Source of the DNA: Lytechinus variegatus | Lineage: Eukaryota; Echinodermata; Echinoidea; Temnopleuroida; Toxopneustidae | Length of the DNA stretch: 64,000 nucleotides | Reading direction: 5' to 3' | Assembly (NCBI RefSeq): GCF_018143015.1 | Contig: NC_054740.1 | Location: 9,070,140 to 9,134,139, forward strand | Made by a program: the position numbers and the translations under genes | Shown here: positions 10,537 through 21,052 of the stretch, piece by piece | Numbering within the stretch: the stretch's first letter is position 1 | Layout: each line of letters starts with the position of its first letter | Notes under the pieces: model-generated | Database searches by the model: none | Told to the model about the DNA's origin: nothing | What the model saw: only the letters and a program-made list of their open reading frames with translations

Positions 10537-10982
10537 ATTGATAAACTTTGCTTGTTAACTTTTCCAAAATGCTGTTTGAATTCGATTGTCCGGACACATA
10601 ATTGTCTGGACACATACTTGTCTGAAGACAGTCTTTAGTTAGGATACCTCATAATAATAATTAAAAAAGATTTCAGGGGCAGCCGATCAGGGAAAATGTG
10701 GCTGAAAATTTTTCCCGCCCTTCGGCCCCCCTCGATTGACGAAAGCTGGATCCGCCCCTGTATTGCAAACAGTTCCAGAAATTTTTTGTTTTGGAATAGT
10801 TATGGCGATTCGCGATTTAAGATCGTGGACCGTGACATCGGTCTATAGGTCATTCTGTTTGCTTAAGAGACCGAAAAATGCTTTCAAGGAAATCCTCCGT
10901 ACTAGGGATATCCATTGTCGTAGAATGAAAGATTTTAAAAAGCTAACTAGATCACTATACAATTTTGATAAAGGGTTATCAG

Positions 10983-11251
10983 CAGTGGCGTACCTAGGAT
11001 TTTCCAAAGGGGGGGGGCAAATTCGTCCGCCAAATAATTTGACAAGCAAAAAAAAATAAAGGTCTTCAACCACAAATAAAAGATTTCGTACCAGAAAAAA
11101 AAATTGACGAGCAAAAAAAAGAAGAAAAAAAGGTCTTCAAGTTCGTCAGGGATCAGTTGTGACTTGTCAGGGGGGGGGGGGCAGGGATATGTCCCTTGCA
11201 TGGATCCCTTGCACTCTTCAGCACCCTCCTCCCCCCGTAGGTACGCTAATG
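10983..11251. mobile_element. hAT-like MITE with 8-bp target duplication
   Basis: The ends are CAGTGGCGTACCTAGG and the complement of CATTAGCGTACCTACGG. The 8-bp duplication GTTATCAG stands at 10975-10982 and 11252-11259. The left duplication unit has the empty site at about 1187-1196. CAG-type ends plus 8-bp duplications are typical of hAT elements. It is non-coding and rich in A- and G-runs. Confidence 0.85.
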
Positions 11252-11788
11252 GTTATCAGATCAAAGAAATTGAGGCACAAGATGATAGAATAGGTTGTGT
11301 CAAAATTTGGATTCTATCACATAAAAAGGCTGTCCCTGATTTAAGGAGTTACCTTTTCTGATTGTAGGCCTATCTGCCACCGATGGGAAATAAATTGCTA
11401 TCTCAGTAAAAGCCCCCCCCCCATGTAACCGGAAAATACCAGCCTTTACTAGATAGTGATAAGAAAGTTTGAGTTTTGAAGTATCGAGTTTAGTGCTTTG
11501 GTGATTCGCACAAAAGTCGTCTGACACCATGAAAGCTTATTTTGAATGTTGAAAACATTTTAATAGTTTTTGGATAAGCATGAATAAATTGTACTATGGC
11601 ACTGTATATACAGCTCAGTCGAATATCATCATGTTCTGTTACTCCATTAGTGAGTGAGTGATGGATTTAATATAATCATTAAGCATTTTACATCTTAAAA
11701 CGAAATATTTGAGGGCATTTCCGCCAATTTTGTAACCGTAAATGGGCATTATAACGTTTTAAAAAGCAAATGGGTTAAACTGAAAATG

Positions 11789-11823
<35 letters not shown>
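11789..11823. repeat. TA microsatellite
   Basis: An uninterrupted TA run. Confidence 0.9.
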
Positions 11824-11825
<2 letters not shown>

Positions 11826-11971
11826 CTTTCTGATTGGCCCACATACTAGATATTAAACTTATTTTAACTAGGATTTATTCGATTTGATACATCACTAATT
11901 CATGCCGTCATTAGCTTCAAGACGAAATGACCTGTACCGGCCGCATAGACACGCTGTTAGTTTACCTGTTG

Positions 11972-12814
11972 GGTAAGCGATGAATTCCAATTACCGGAGT
12001 TAGAAATGAATATTCATTATGAATGACGTATTCTGTTGAATCCCGGGGGTGTTGAATTTCGGGAATTGAAGAGTCATAGCAGTGTCATAGCGCGCGTAAT
12101 TTGATAGCGTTGTAGAGACGTACAAACTATTATGTGGTGCCAAAGAGAACTCGTTTGGAGAACGGTGTAGAGAACTTATGTTGGTTACCAGACTTATTTT
12201 AATTTGTCTTCTCGATCTCGGTAGGTAGGTAAAATATTTTAATCTGGGTATACCCTTGAGCTGAGGGTCAAGTTTGAGAGATAGGCCTAAATAGCAGCTA
12301 GACTTAGCTGGCTAGCTAGACCTACTTAGTAGGCTACTGAGCCAGAACTAGTCTTAGCCTTAGCCGAGCCTGAGCTGAGGTAGCTCACTAAAATACCGTC
12401 TAGGTAGCTACCTCAGCTCAGGCTCTGATACCAATTAGTTCTGGCTCAGTAGCCTACTAAGTAGGTCTGGCTAGCCAGCTAAGTCTAGCTGCTATTTAGG
12501 CCTATCTCTCAAACTTGACCCTCAGCTCAAGGGTATACCCAGATTAAAATATTTTACCTACCTACCGAGATCGAGAAGACAAATTAAAATAAGTCTGGTA
12601 ACCAACATAAGTTCTCTACACCCTTCCCCAAACGAGTTCTCTTTGGCACCACATAATAGTTTGTACGTCTCTACAACGCTATCAAATTACGCGCGCTATG
12701 ACACTGCTATGACTCTTCAATTCCCGAAATTCAACACCCCCGGGATTCAACAGAATACGTCATTCATAATGAATATTCATTTCTAACTCCGGTAATTGGA
12801 ATTCATCGCTTACC
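11972..12814. mobile_element. Near-perfect ~840-bp palindrome (foldback)
   Basis: The left arm 11972-12385 and right arm 12406-12814 are inverted copies separated by 20 nt. By eye they differ at only a handful of sites plus one patch near 12350. The outermost pair is GGTAAGCGATGAATTCC with its complement. No ORF and no clear target duplication are seen. GTTAGT words occur just outside both ends. It is absent from the left duplication unit. It may be a foldback element or a recent inverted duplication, and its transcript would form a long hairpin. Confidence 0.85.
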
Positions 12815-13208
12815 TTAGTGTTGTTAGTCCAATTAAGTCACTAACAAGTCAGCCACTAACAATGCTTTTCACCGCTCTATAATCATAATAATTCATGCAA
12901 CATAATTACTCAGGTTTTAGCACTATTATGATATCTCAAAATTAATTATAAGCTTGTATTATTAGTCTTTATACAAGGAATGCATTATTCTATTATAAGT
13001 AGATGAAGAAAAACATTTTTCTTTTTTTCTTAAACTATGAACATTTTGCAAACATATTTTTTCCATTTTCGTTCTGGTCCAAGATGATGAAACAGTGGTT
13101 CTGAGAAATTTATCGACTTGAAGACCGGAAGTGTAACTTGTATCCATATCTGAGTTCATTATTGAATAAGTTGAACCTACCACAACCCCTTCTTTATTCA
13201 CCATGAAA

Positions 13209-13230
13209 ATAATAATAATAATAATAATAT
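13209..13230. repeat. AAT microsatellite
   Basis: A run of AATAAT units. Confidence 0.85.
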
Positions 13231-13348
13231 ACACACACTTCCCACAACCCTGTTTGCCTTTGATATAACAACTGAGTTAGAATGGAATATTTTACGGTAT
13301 ATGGCTTACCTCAGGGGCCTTGAAACGAGGGGGTGCTGAAGTCAATTT

Positions 13349-13977
13349 AAAGGAAGCCAAAACCCAAGAAGAGAAGCAATCTTATTGGAAAGAGTAAAAT
13401 GAGAGGAACAATATGAAAATAAAAAAAAGTTTTATCAGAATCGGTTATGAAATAAGCAAGTTATGGACGTTTATAAAGTATTGTATTTTCTATGGGGATC
13501 CTCAAATTGGCAAACGTGCTTCAAAATGGCTAATTTTGCGGACAACTCTCCATTTGATTTGTACACAAATTTTCAGATTTTCCCCTTTATTTTACATATT
13601 TCACATGATCTTCTCCTGACCTTGACATATGTGATGTAAATTATGTTTTCTAATGACATATATTGTGCTCAGGAGGCAAGATGCAACTTGAAAGATAATG
13701 AGGAAATCTGAAAATTTGTGTACAAAACAAATGGAGAGTTGTCCACAAAATCAAGAATTTTGAAGCACGTTTGCCAATTTGAGGATCCCTAAAGAAATTA
13801 CGACGAGACTTTTCAAACGACCATAACTTGCTTATTTGTTGTTTGTTTTATTTTTATTTTTGCGTTCACAATACATCCTATCAAAAATTCATATCCGATT
13901 TTGAGGAAACTTTTTTTTAATTGTTCCTCTCATTTTCCCAATAAGATTGTTTCTCTTCTTGGGTTTTGGTTTCCTTT
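13349..13977. mobile_element. Long-inverted-repeat MITE
   Basis: Arms of more than 200 bp are inverted copies. AAAGGAAGCCAAAACCCAAG at the left end has its near-complement at the right, and GGGGATCCTCAAATTGGCAA near 13495 has its near-complement near 13770. The middle (13580-13690) is unique. There is no coding capacity. It belongs with the AAAGG-ended MITEs at 25508, 41383, 44041 and 52740. Confidence 0.8.
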
Positions 13978-13984
13978 ATAAGCA

Positions 13985-14738
13985 AAAAATAAAGGGGGGG
14001 GGGGGTCGACACAAATTGTTGGTCATTGTTCATACATTTCTCCAATTTGACACACCAACCAGAATTCTAGGGCGTTCTGCCTATGAGGAAAATCTTAGGG
14101 TGATTCAGCACCCCTGCTTCATAGGGCCATAGCTTACTGTATCATTTCAAGATAATAAACAACAACGTATAATTGGGCCTTCGATCATCAGTTCATTATA
14201 ATATTACTTGACCTAGACAAAATTCATACTACGGTCCTTTCTTACATAAAAGTTACATAATAGAGAATGGACAGATGGAAATGAAATGGGAAGATTGTAA
14301 AATGGCTGATGGATAAACAGACAGAGAAGAGACTGAGTCGTAAGAAAAAGAAAGAGCTGGCAAAGACAGGCATGGAAAGAAAGAGAGGGGAGGTGAGATG
14401 GTGAGAGAGAGAAGGGGGGGGGGCAAGATGTGGGAAGGAATATCGATGCTAATTATTCACAAGAAAAAGACCCTATGATAAACATTACGATGCATAGCTT
14501 AGTAATAAGTATTTCCACAAAATAAATCCTTAGTATTGTAGCGAGGTAAATGTACCTGTCTTATAAATGTCATCATATTGGTACATTTATTGAAAGATAA
14601 ATATCTCAGAGAGTCCACACTCATAGACCTAATCGTCAATATCAGATCTCAATCAAGCAATGATGCAGTGTACAAGTCTGAGATACCACGTATAACATTA
14701 ATTATTGTGCGTACAGTTTTTGTGATCTAATCTCAGCT
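13985..14738. other. Non-coding 3' flank of lengsin-like copy B
   Basis: It aligns in parts with 4150-4817. It holds a G-run (13995-14005) and a purine-rich GAGA stretch (14340-14425). No gene is seen. Confidence 0.5.
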
Positions 14739-16076
14739 CTACATATATTCAAAAAAGAGATCTTGTTCCCAATTTTCTTCATTCTTTTCTTGTAGAAGAA
14801 TTTCATGTCTCTTTGCAGCAAGGAAGCATTCTATGAACTCTTTCCCAAGAGCCGAAGTAATGACATCGTCTGCTTGGAGAGTTCTCATGGCTTCTTCCAT
14901 ATCGGTTGGAACGTTCGCAGTATCAGGTGGGATGTCCTCAAGGTTGTAGGCATTTCCGGTTTCTTTCACACAGGGTAGCAATGGAAGCTTCCTGTTGATA
15001 CCATCCATTCCTGCAGCAACGGTAGCAGCTAAGGCGATATAAGGATTGCAACCACTGGCCCCTAATCGATTCTCGATATAGGTACCTTCTTTACCATTCA
15101 GTTTTACTCGTATAGCGCACGTGCGATTGTCTATGCCCCACGTTGCATTGGATGGTGCAAAGGAGTTTGGAAGATATCGCTTCAGGCAGTTGATAGTTGG
15201 TGCCATAAGCAAAGAGATTGCAGGAGTGTGCTCGAGGAGACCAGCAATCCAATGTTCACCAACGGGTGTAAGCCCTGTAGGACGGTCGGCATCGTAGAGT
15301 AGAGGTGTCTCACCTGGGATGTCCCACAGGGAATGACAGAAATGACAAGCTGATCCGCTCCTGCTAGGGAATGGTTTGGACATGAAGGTTGCCATGTAGC
15401 CATTCTTGAGAGCCATCTCCTTAATTCCTGTCTTGTAAGTATGAGCGTTGTCCGCTGCTCGAATCCCAAACGCTGGTCTGTACGAGATCTCAATTTGCCC
15501 AGGGCCGTACTCGGTCTCTGCACATTCCATATCAACACCAGCACCCATCAATCCATCCAAAAAGGTGTATACTATATCTTCACAAGCAGCCAGCCGAATC
15601 GTAGACCGGATGTTGACAACATCATCGATGGGTTTCTGAGATTCCTTCTCCACCAGATAGAACTCGTGCTCGTGAGCTGAGAGAAGCGAATATCCCATCT
15701 CCTTCAGCTTCTCCAGTTGCCTCCTTGCCACCACCCTCGGATGGGCTTCAACCAACTTTCCCTTGTACGTTGGCTCGATCAGAATCCGAGCAGTTCTCTT
15801 GCTCCATGGCAGTTTTTGGTAAGTTTCAAGGTCTGGGAAACAGACGGCATCACATTGCCCTGCCGCTGCAGTATAGGCACTGTCCTCTACAAATCCAGCT
15901 TTAGGATCATAGCCGAGGTGACCAAGGTAGAAGTTGAGTCCATTCACAGCTTTATTCTTGAAGTGTTGGGCAGGAATCGTCTTGGACCTAGCGACGCCAT
16001 ACAGGTCCGTTTGCTCAAACCTTACAAATGAAATATCATTGTATTCGAAACTAGAGACGATCTCATCGACATCCAT
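14739..16076 (-). CDS. LGSN: Lengsin-like class I glutamine synthetase family protein, copy B
   Basis: This encodes 445 residues in one exon and is very close to copy A at 4818-6158 along its whole length. The class I landmarks are present: HEHE (Glu136, Glu138), Glu189 and GPGQ, Glu196 (IEI), the His245 region, LKR Arg300, NRT, AIR and IENR. Unlike copy A it keeps the Glu equivalent to the E. coli GlnA metal ligand Glu220. The flap Glu327 position is Phe here too. The start is the ATG 7 nt downstream of a CTTTCAG acceptor; the 21 upstream codons that remain open are intron. Lengsins in vertebrates lack GS activity. This copy could be active on glutamate or an amine, but that is unproven. Confidence 0.87.
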   Translation of the reverse strand: MDVDEIVSSFEYNDISFVRFEQTDLYGVARSKTIPAQHFKNKAVNGLNFYLGHLGYDPKAGFVEDSAYTAAAGQCDAVCFPDLETYQKLPWSKRTARILIEPTYKGKLVEAHPRVVARRQLEKLKEMGYSLLSAHEHEFYLVEKESQKPIDDVVNIRSTIRLAACEDIVYTFLDGLMGAGVDMECAETEYGPGQIEISYRPAFGIRAADNAHTYKTGIKEMALKNGYMATFMSKPFPSRSGSACHFCHSLWDIPGETPLLYDADRPTGLTPVGEHWIAGLLEHTPAISLLMAPTINCLKRYLPNSFAPSNATWGIDNRTCAIRVKLNGKEGTYIENRLGASGCNPYIALAATVAAGMDGINRKLPLLPCVKETGNAYNLEDIPPDTANVPTDMEEAMRTLQADDVITSALGKEFIECFLAAKRHEILLQEKNEENWEQDLFFEYM

Positions 16077-16559
16077 TGCTCCCCTGAAAGTTGAAGTAAA
16101 GACAATGAAATACAAATATTCATTATTATTGTTATACATTTTTATTTAAAAAAAGGAATAGGCCTACGTAATTTGGCCTTTATGATAACACTATGAAATA
16201 CATAACTGGAAATTCGACACACCATAAAAAATTATTATTATCAAGTTAATGTTAAGTATTATCAATCATTTCATTTTTATCTTTTAAAAGTCGAATACGT
16301 ACGGAATGATATTTTTGGGCAAATCCACAATTGTCGAATATGGGGGAGGGGATCATACATCAATACAGATTGGATGTATTCGTAGAAAGTCTGCATTATT
16401 AACAAACACTATTGAAGTTTCGCAATTGATGAAGTAAATAACAAGTGATGGAGCGCCTCTGGCGGTCTCACCTGCATTACTCGATTGAATATAGCAGCAG
16501 AGCTGACTTTTAATATGAGTAAGAAATAATTATTCACAAAAACAACATTCATATAATAT

Positions 16560-17065
16560 CAAAAATACTATGTTCATTGACCCTAAATAATATTTGACCT
16601 TGATCTAATGACCTACGACTTGTGCAAGATGAGCAATGATACTGGATTCTCCAATGTCCATATTTCATTAAATATGATTATAATCATTTCTTTATTTCAA
16701 AGGTGATGGCAATTTAACAATTACCTACAACATGGCCAAAGTTCATTGACCTTAAATGACCTTTGTCATGTGACCTGAAACTCAAGCAGGATATTCAGTA
16801 ATACTTCATTACCTTTATGTGTAAGTTTCATGAACTAGGTTCATATACTTTCTAAGTTGTGATGGCATTTCAAAACTTATAACCTTAGGTTAAGATTTCG
16901 ATATTGATTCCCCCAACATGGTCTTAGTTCATTGCCCTAAACTACATTTGATCTTGGTCATGTGACCTGAAACTCGGGCACGATGTTCTGTCTATTGTTT
17001 AACCTTATAGCCAAGATTCATGAACTAGGTCCGTTAACTTAGTTATGCTGTCATTTCACAGATAT
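16560..17065 (+). repeat. Three diverged ~170-185-bp tandem units rich in TGACCT
   Basis: Units begin near 16567, 16731 and 16916 and share the words GTTCATTGACC, GTCATGTGACCTGAAACT and TTCATGAACTAGG. Each contains several TGACC or TGACCTT half-sites like those bound by nuclear receptors. The units are old and diverged. The repeat lies inside the presumed intron 1 of copy B. Confidence 0.75.
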
Positions 17066-17439
17066 AACGGGGTGGGTCCGTTTTCCCCCACTTTCCCCTA
17101 TTATGCTTCATTTTTCTGTCCCCTGCTCGCACAATTTCTTTTTTAATGCAAAGATATATGTACTTTTGGGTGGTCATTTTATCGGATTTATCATTTATTA
17201 TTGAATCTATTTTGAAATTGTTACCACAGATTTTTGTATTTATATGAATTTCATAAATTATACGTATACAAGATTGCATTTTGTATCTATTGAGTGGCAA
17301 TAGCAAAAATGAGATTGGTTTCTAATTACATTGTACTTATGATTGAAAAAAAATCAAAATCCTGTACACTTACATCATTTAAAATATGTATCATTATTTT
17401 CAAATGAACAAGAGTAATTCATTTCAATATTAAAAAAGA

Positions 17440-17850
17440 AAAAATGTTGGAGATGTCTGATATCAGCTTTTCTTTAGATTTAGTTATGTCCTCAGATCAA
17501 GCTGGCATAAAAAAGGGCAAAGGTTGTGCTTACTAAGTGTTAAAATTTTAATTTTGGTGGCAAAATTATTGTTACAAAATGCTTGCATGTATCCGTTTTA
17601 CTTCAATTGACTCAAAGTGCAAGGAAAATGTATGAGAAATGTTTCGCAGGGTAAGTTTGATTTCGCCTTTTCCCCTTAACACAGCGTGAAAACGAGCATT
17701 TCTGCGCAAACAGATTTCTGCGAGCTTTACAAAAATGGACAGTGCTCATTCAAGTGTAACATTCTGTCAAATTTTTTACTTTCATTGGATAGATCAGACC
17801 CAATCCCAAGAATATATGAAAAAATTTCAAAACATTTTGAAGTAATCTCT
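17440..17850. repeat. Intron segment shared with 8390-8800
   Basis: Partner of the earlier segment and part of the duplicated lengsin unit. Confidence 0.75.
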
Positions 17851-17918
17851 AATAAAACCATCAAACCCTCATGGGTAAAAAGATAACAATATCGGAGGGG
17901 TATTGCCATATGGACATA

Positions 17919-18978
17919 CAGTGGCGTAACTACCGGGGGGCACATGCCCCCCCCATCGGCTAACCCCCCCCCCAAAAAAAAAAAAAAAAAAAAAAAACGG
18001 GGAAAGGAAGAAAGGAAGAGAAACGTAGTGGGAAAGAAGAAAACATTATTCACTATAATGTTATGTTATAATTATTTATGTTACATTACAAAAGAAACAT
18101 TTTTATCATAACTTTATGAAACATATAATTTGCCCAGGGCCTACGTCTCCATTTTTCCGGGTGGTCGCATTGTCTGTTTAACAAGATATATAATCCTGTT
18201 GTACTAAAACATCACGTTTTTAAGTCAATATAAACCAAATATATTTCCTAGCACTTGAGTTATCATAAGTGACATATGCTTCTTTTACATGACTCAAAAA
18301 GTGATTGACCCATGTTAAGGTCTTCGTATATAAACATTTCCTGTCCGTGAATACGTTCGCATAAGTGGATTGGTGAGATATGTCTGCTCTTCATGAATTC
18401 CTAAAAATCAGTCCTTAAAATGTCCCTTCTGATCTAAATATCAAAAATTTTCAGCTCGCGCTTCCCGCTCGCATCATTTGGTTAATGAAATACCTATATG
18501 GTCCTAGTTAATTCCTACAAAGAAACCTTAGAATGCCCCCACTTCAGGTCTGAATTACCTAAATTTCAGCTCGCGCTTCGCGCTCGCAATATTTGATTGG
18601 TGAGATGCGTATGATAATCATGATTGCAAAGACTACAAAAAGTGTTTCATGTGTTCAGATGTAATTCTAATAAAATCAGCAAGCGCTTGGCACTCGTATT
18701 AGATGACTATGGTGAGATATGCATACTCTTAATGGATTCCTAAAATATATTCCTTAAAATCTCGCTGTTTGGGTTCAAAATATACGAAAATTTCAGCTCG
18801 CGCTTCGCGCTCGCATTGTTTAACAAGACAGGTACCTATCATGATGACATAAATTTGATCATAATGTCCCTTTTTAGGTGTGAATATAAAAAAATTCAGC
18901 TCGCGCTTCGCGCGCTCACTCAGTGATTCAAAAAATTGCTCATGCCCCCACAATGCCGTGACCCACGGAACGCCAGTG
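17919..18978. mobile_element. hAT-like non-autonomous element with GCGC-palindrome array
   Basis: The ends CAGTGGCGTAAC and (complement) CACTGGCGTTCC are flanked by a perfect 8-bp duplication TGGACATA (17911-17918, 18979-18986). Inside are about five spaced units, roughly 100-130 bp apart, each with a form of CAGCTCGCGCTTCGCGCTCG and neighbouring words such as CTTAAAATGTCCC. No transposase is seen. The element at 31467-32132 is of the same family in the opposite direction. Confidence 0.88.
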
Positions 18979-19459
18979 TGGACATATCGATGACAATTCC
19001 TTGCATATCTAAAACATGATTGCGAAAAAATGCCAAAATATTTCAGTCATCCCCCCACCCATCAACACGGATTTACGCCAGTGGAATACAACTTCAAACA
19101 ACAAAGTCAGGGGACCATATAGATTCCGTCCGACATGGTCAATTTTTGCTGCCCTAGACAAATTTAGAGAAGACGATTGGAAAGTTATCATAATATCTTG
19201 GTACCCAAGTATGATATCTATATACAGGCAAAATAATAGTAGGCCTCTATCTCTGGAACAAAAAATGACAGCAGTTTTTCTATCGAATTCCGTCCGACAT
19301 GATTACGACAATTTTGAAACACGCCCACCTGTATTGAATCCCCCTGTAACGGAATTGGTATACCAGTATTACAAAATCGAATAACATTACATCATCACGA
19401 TAATAGGCCAAAGTCATAATACATATTCTTGCATGGAAGGTGCACAGAAGTGAGCTTAC

Positions 19460-19560
19460 CTTGCCTTAAAATGAGATCATAACATACTGTCCACAAAATA
19501 TCCTTCTTACTATTATATATACTAGCTTCCTCAACGTTGTATAGTTCTGCGGTATATCAC
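19460..19560 (-). other. Putative non-coding first exon of lengsin-like copy B
   Basis: This is the third copy of the exon-1-like segment. On the minus strand it ends GGCAAG|GTAAGC. It is more diverged than the copies at 252 and 9461. Similarity stops just beyond it at about 19570, marking the right edge of the tandem array. It lies 3.4 kb upstream of the coding exon at 14739-16076. Confidence 0.4.
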
Positions 19561-19817
19561 ACGCTAATTGCATTTGTACTAAACTAATGTGTTCACTGAA
19601 CGTGGAGAGATCATGAACACGGCCTTTGTTATGAACGTCAAAAACACGTCATGCTATGCGCTCGTGTATATGGGCTGTTACAGCTTGCCTGTGGTGATCT
19701 GCCTGGTCCTGGAGGTGGTGTGCATGGTTTATTTGCAGATTTGTATTAAAGTAGTAAATAATGAATATTCAAATAAGATGATTTGTATACAAAAAACAAT
19801 TACATGAATATAGGGTA

Positions 19818-19915
19818 GATAATATAGGAGCGTCTTGAGCACCTAACAAAGTGGATAGGTGCGCTATAGGCTTGTTATTATTGTTGTTGTTATTATTATC
19901 ATTATTATTATTATC
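19818..19915 (+). mobile_element. 5'-truncated tRNA-derived SINE
   Basis: It contains only the 3' half of the SINE seen whole at 46902 and 47974: AATATAGGAGCGTCTTGAGC, GTGGATAGGTGCGCTATA, then a TTATTATTG-type tail. Confidence 0.75.
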
Positions 19916-19929
19916 ATAAGGTTAGTCAA

Positions 19930-20839
19930 AACCCCAAAACTCTATAATGAAATAATAAATAAACTGTCGAAAACTCATGAGTATCCTATGAGGGAGATGA
20001 GGAATGGTTTGCACAATAATATTAATAGCACGCTTTAAGAAAATTATAGACCTATAATACTTATGGCACTAAGTTATACACGTACCTTTAAGAATTTGGA
20101 TATTATTATTTCCCATCTTTTCTGAACTATTTTTTATTAAATAAAAAGATTTAACAAAACAATGAAATATTTAAAATGTGACTCGGTTTCGGTCAGAATT
20201 GTTAATGTTGTAAAGGCCCAGAATGTTAAATATACGGTCTCGTCCCTTTGTCAGCTCGAAACATCTCCTTTTCATTTACATAATGATGCATAATATATTC
20301 GAATAAATTCCCCCTGTCATCTTTTGAACAGATAAACATTTTCTACCAAAATATGCTCTCAATCATGCATGTGGTATTATACCCATCCAGAATTTGTTCA
20401 ATCCATCTTTATATGTACTATTTCCACTATTTTGTAGGTTTATATTGTGGTTTGTGATGCCCCGAATCGATACCCTAAAACTGGGATTCTCAAATGGTGG
20501 CGCACCGAGCTTTCCGGAGTGGCGCGTGGGAGCCGGTATAGAAAAAGAAAAAAAAACAGAAAATAAAAGGTTGATCTAGTATTAATCTGTAATTGAGGTT
20601 TGATCGTTTAATTACAAAGGAAAAATAAAAACTCAGCTATTTTTAAAATCTAAATGCTATTTGATTTCCTCTGATTTTGTGTAATCTAGCATTCGATAAG
20701 CCCTATTATGGAGGATCTATTATAAATGTATTCATTTACGATTGGTACAAAGACTATGTACATAATATGTGAACATAAATTTGTGAACAGTGCTTTTAAT
20801 AACAATAATAATCATAATTACGTTTTAGTTACTCAGGGT
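19930..20839. other. Non-coding stretch
   Basis: AT-rich. I see no gene or clear repeat in it. Confidence 0.5.
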
Positions 20840-21044
20840 AGGCATTTCGGTTAGGGAACTGCAGCGGGCCCTGCATTTCCATGTATGTTATTACTACCCT
20901 TCTCCAATTTAAATGCAGAGCGCCAAGCAAGAAGGCAGAAGGTTCCATTCCTATATATATTTTTGTTGTATGACTCTGTTGGGGATCGAACCCACGGCCT
21001 CCTGTTCATGAGGCTGACGCTCTACCACTGATCAACATACCCAG
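20840..21044 (-). mobile_element. tRNA-derived SINE
   Basis: On the minus strand it begins with a tRNA-like head (box A TGATCAGTGGTAGAGC, box B GGTTCGATCCC, an anticodon-like stem GCCTC with GAGGC). It continues into a tail with GAAGGCAGAAGGTTCC in plus-strand reading. The acceptor stem does not pair. It is a different family from the SINEs at 46902 and 47974. Confidence 0.6.
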
Positions 21045-21052
21045 TTTGCTTT

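Larger units (their letters stand above)
9400..16240. repeat. Right unit of the tandem segmental duplication
   Basis: Partner of 220-6310. It carries lengsin-like copy B and several insertions absent from the left unit (9958-10536, 10983-11251, 11972-12814). These let the left unit serve as an empty-site record. Confidence 0.8.

Noticed and set aside
19589-19807. 72-codon open frame with a hydrophobic stretch
   Set aside because: No family match, no conserved counterpart in the other units, and it ends just before a SINE fragment in AT-rich DNA.
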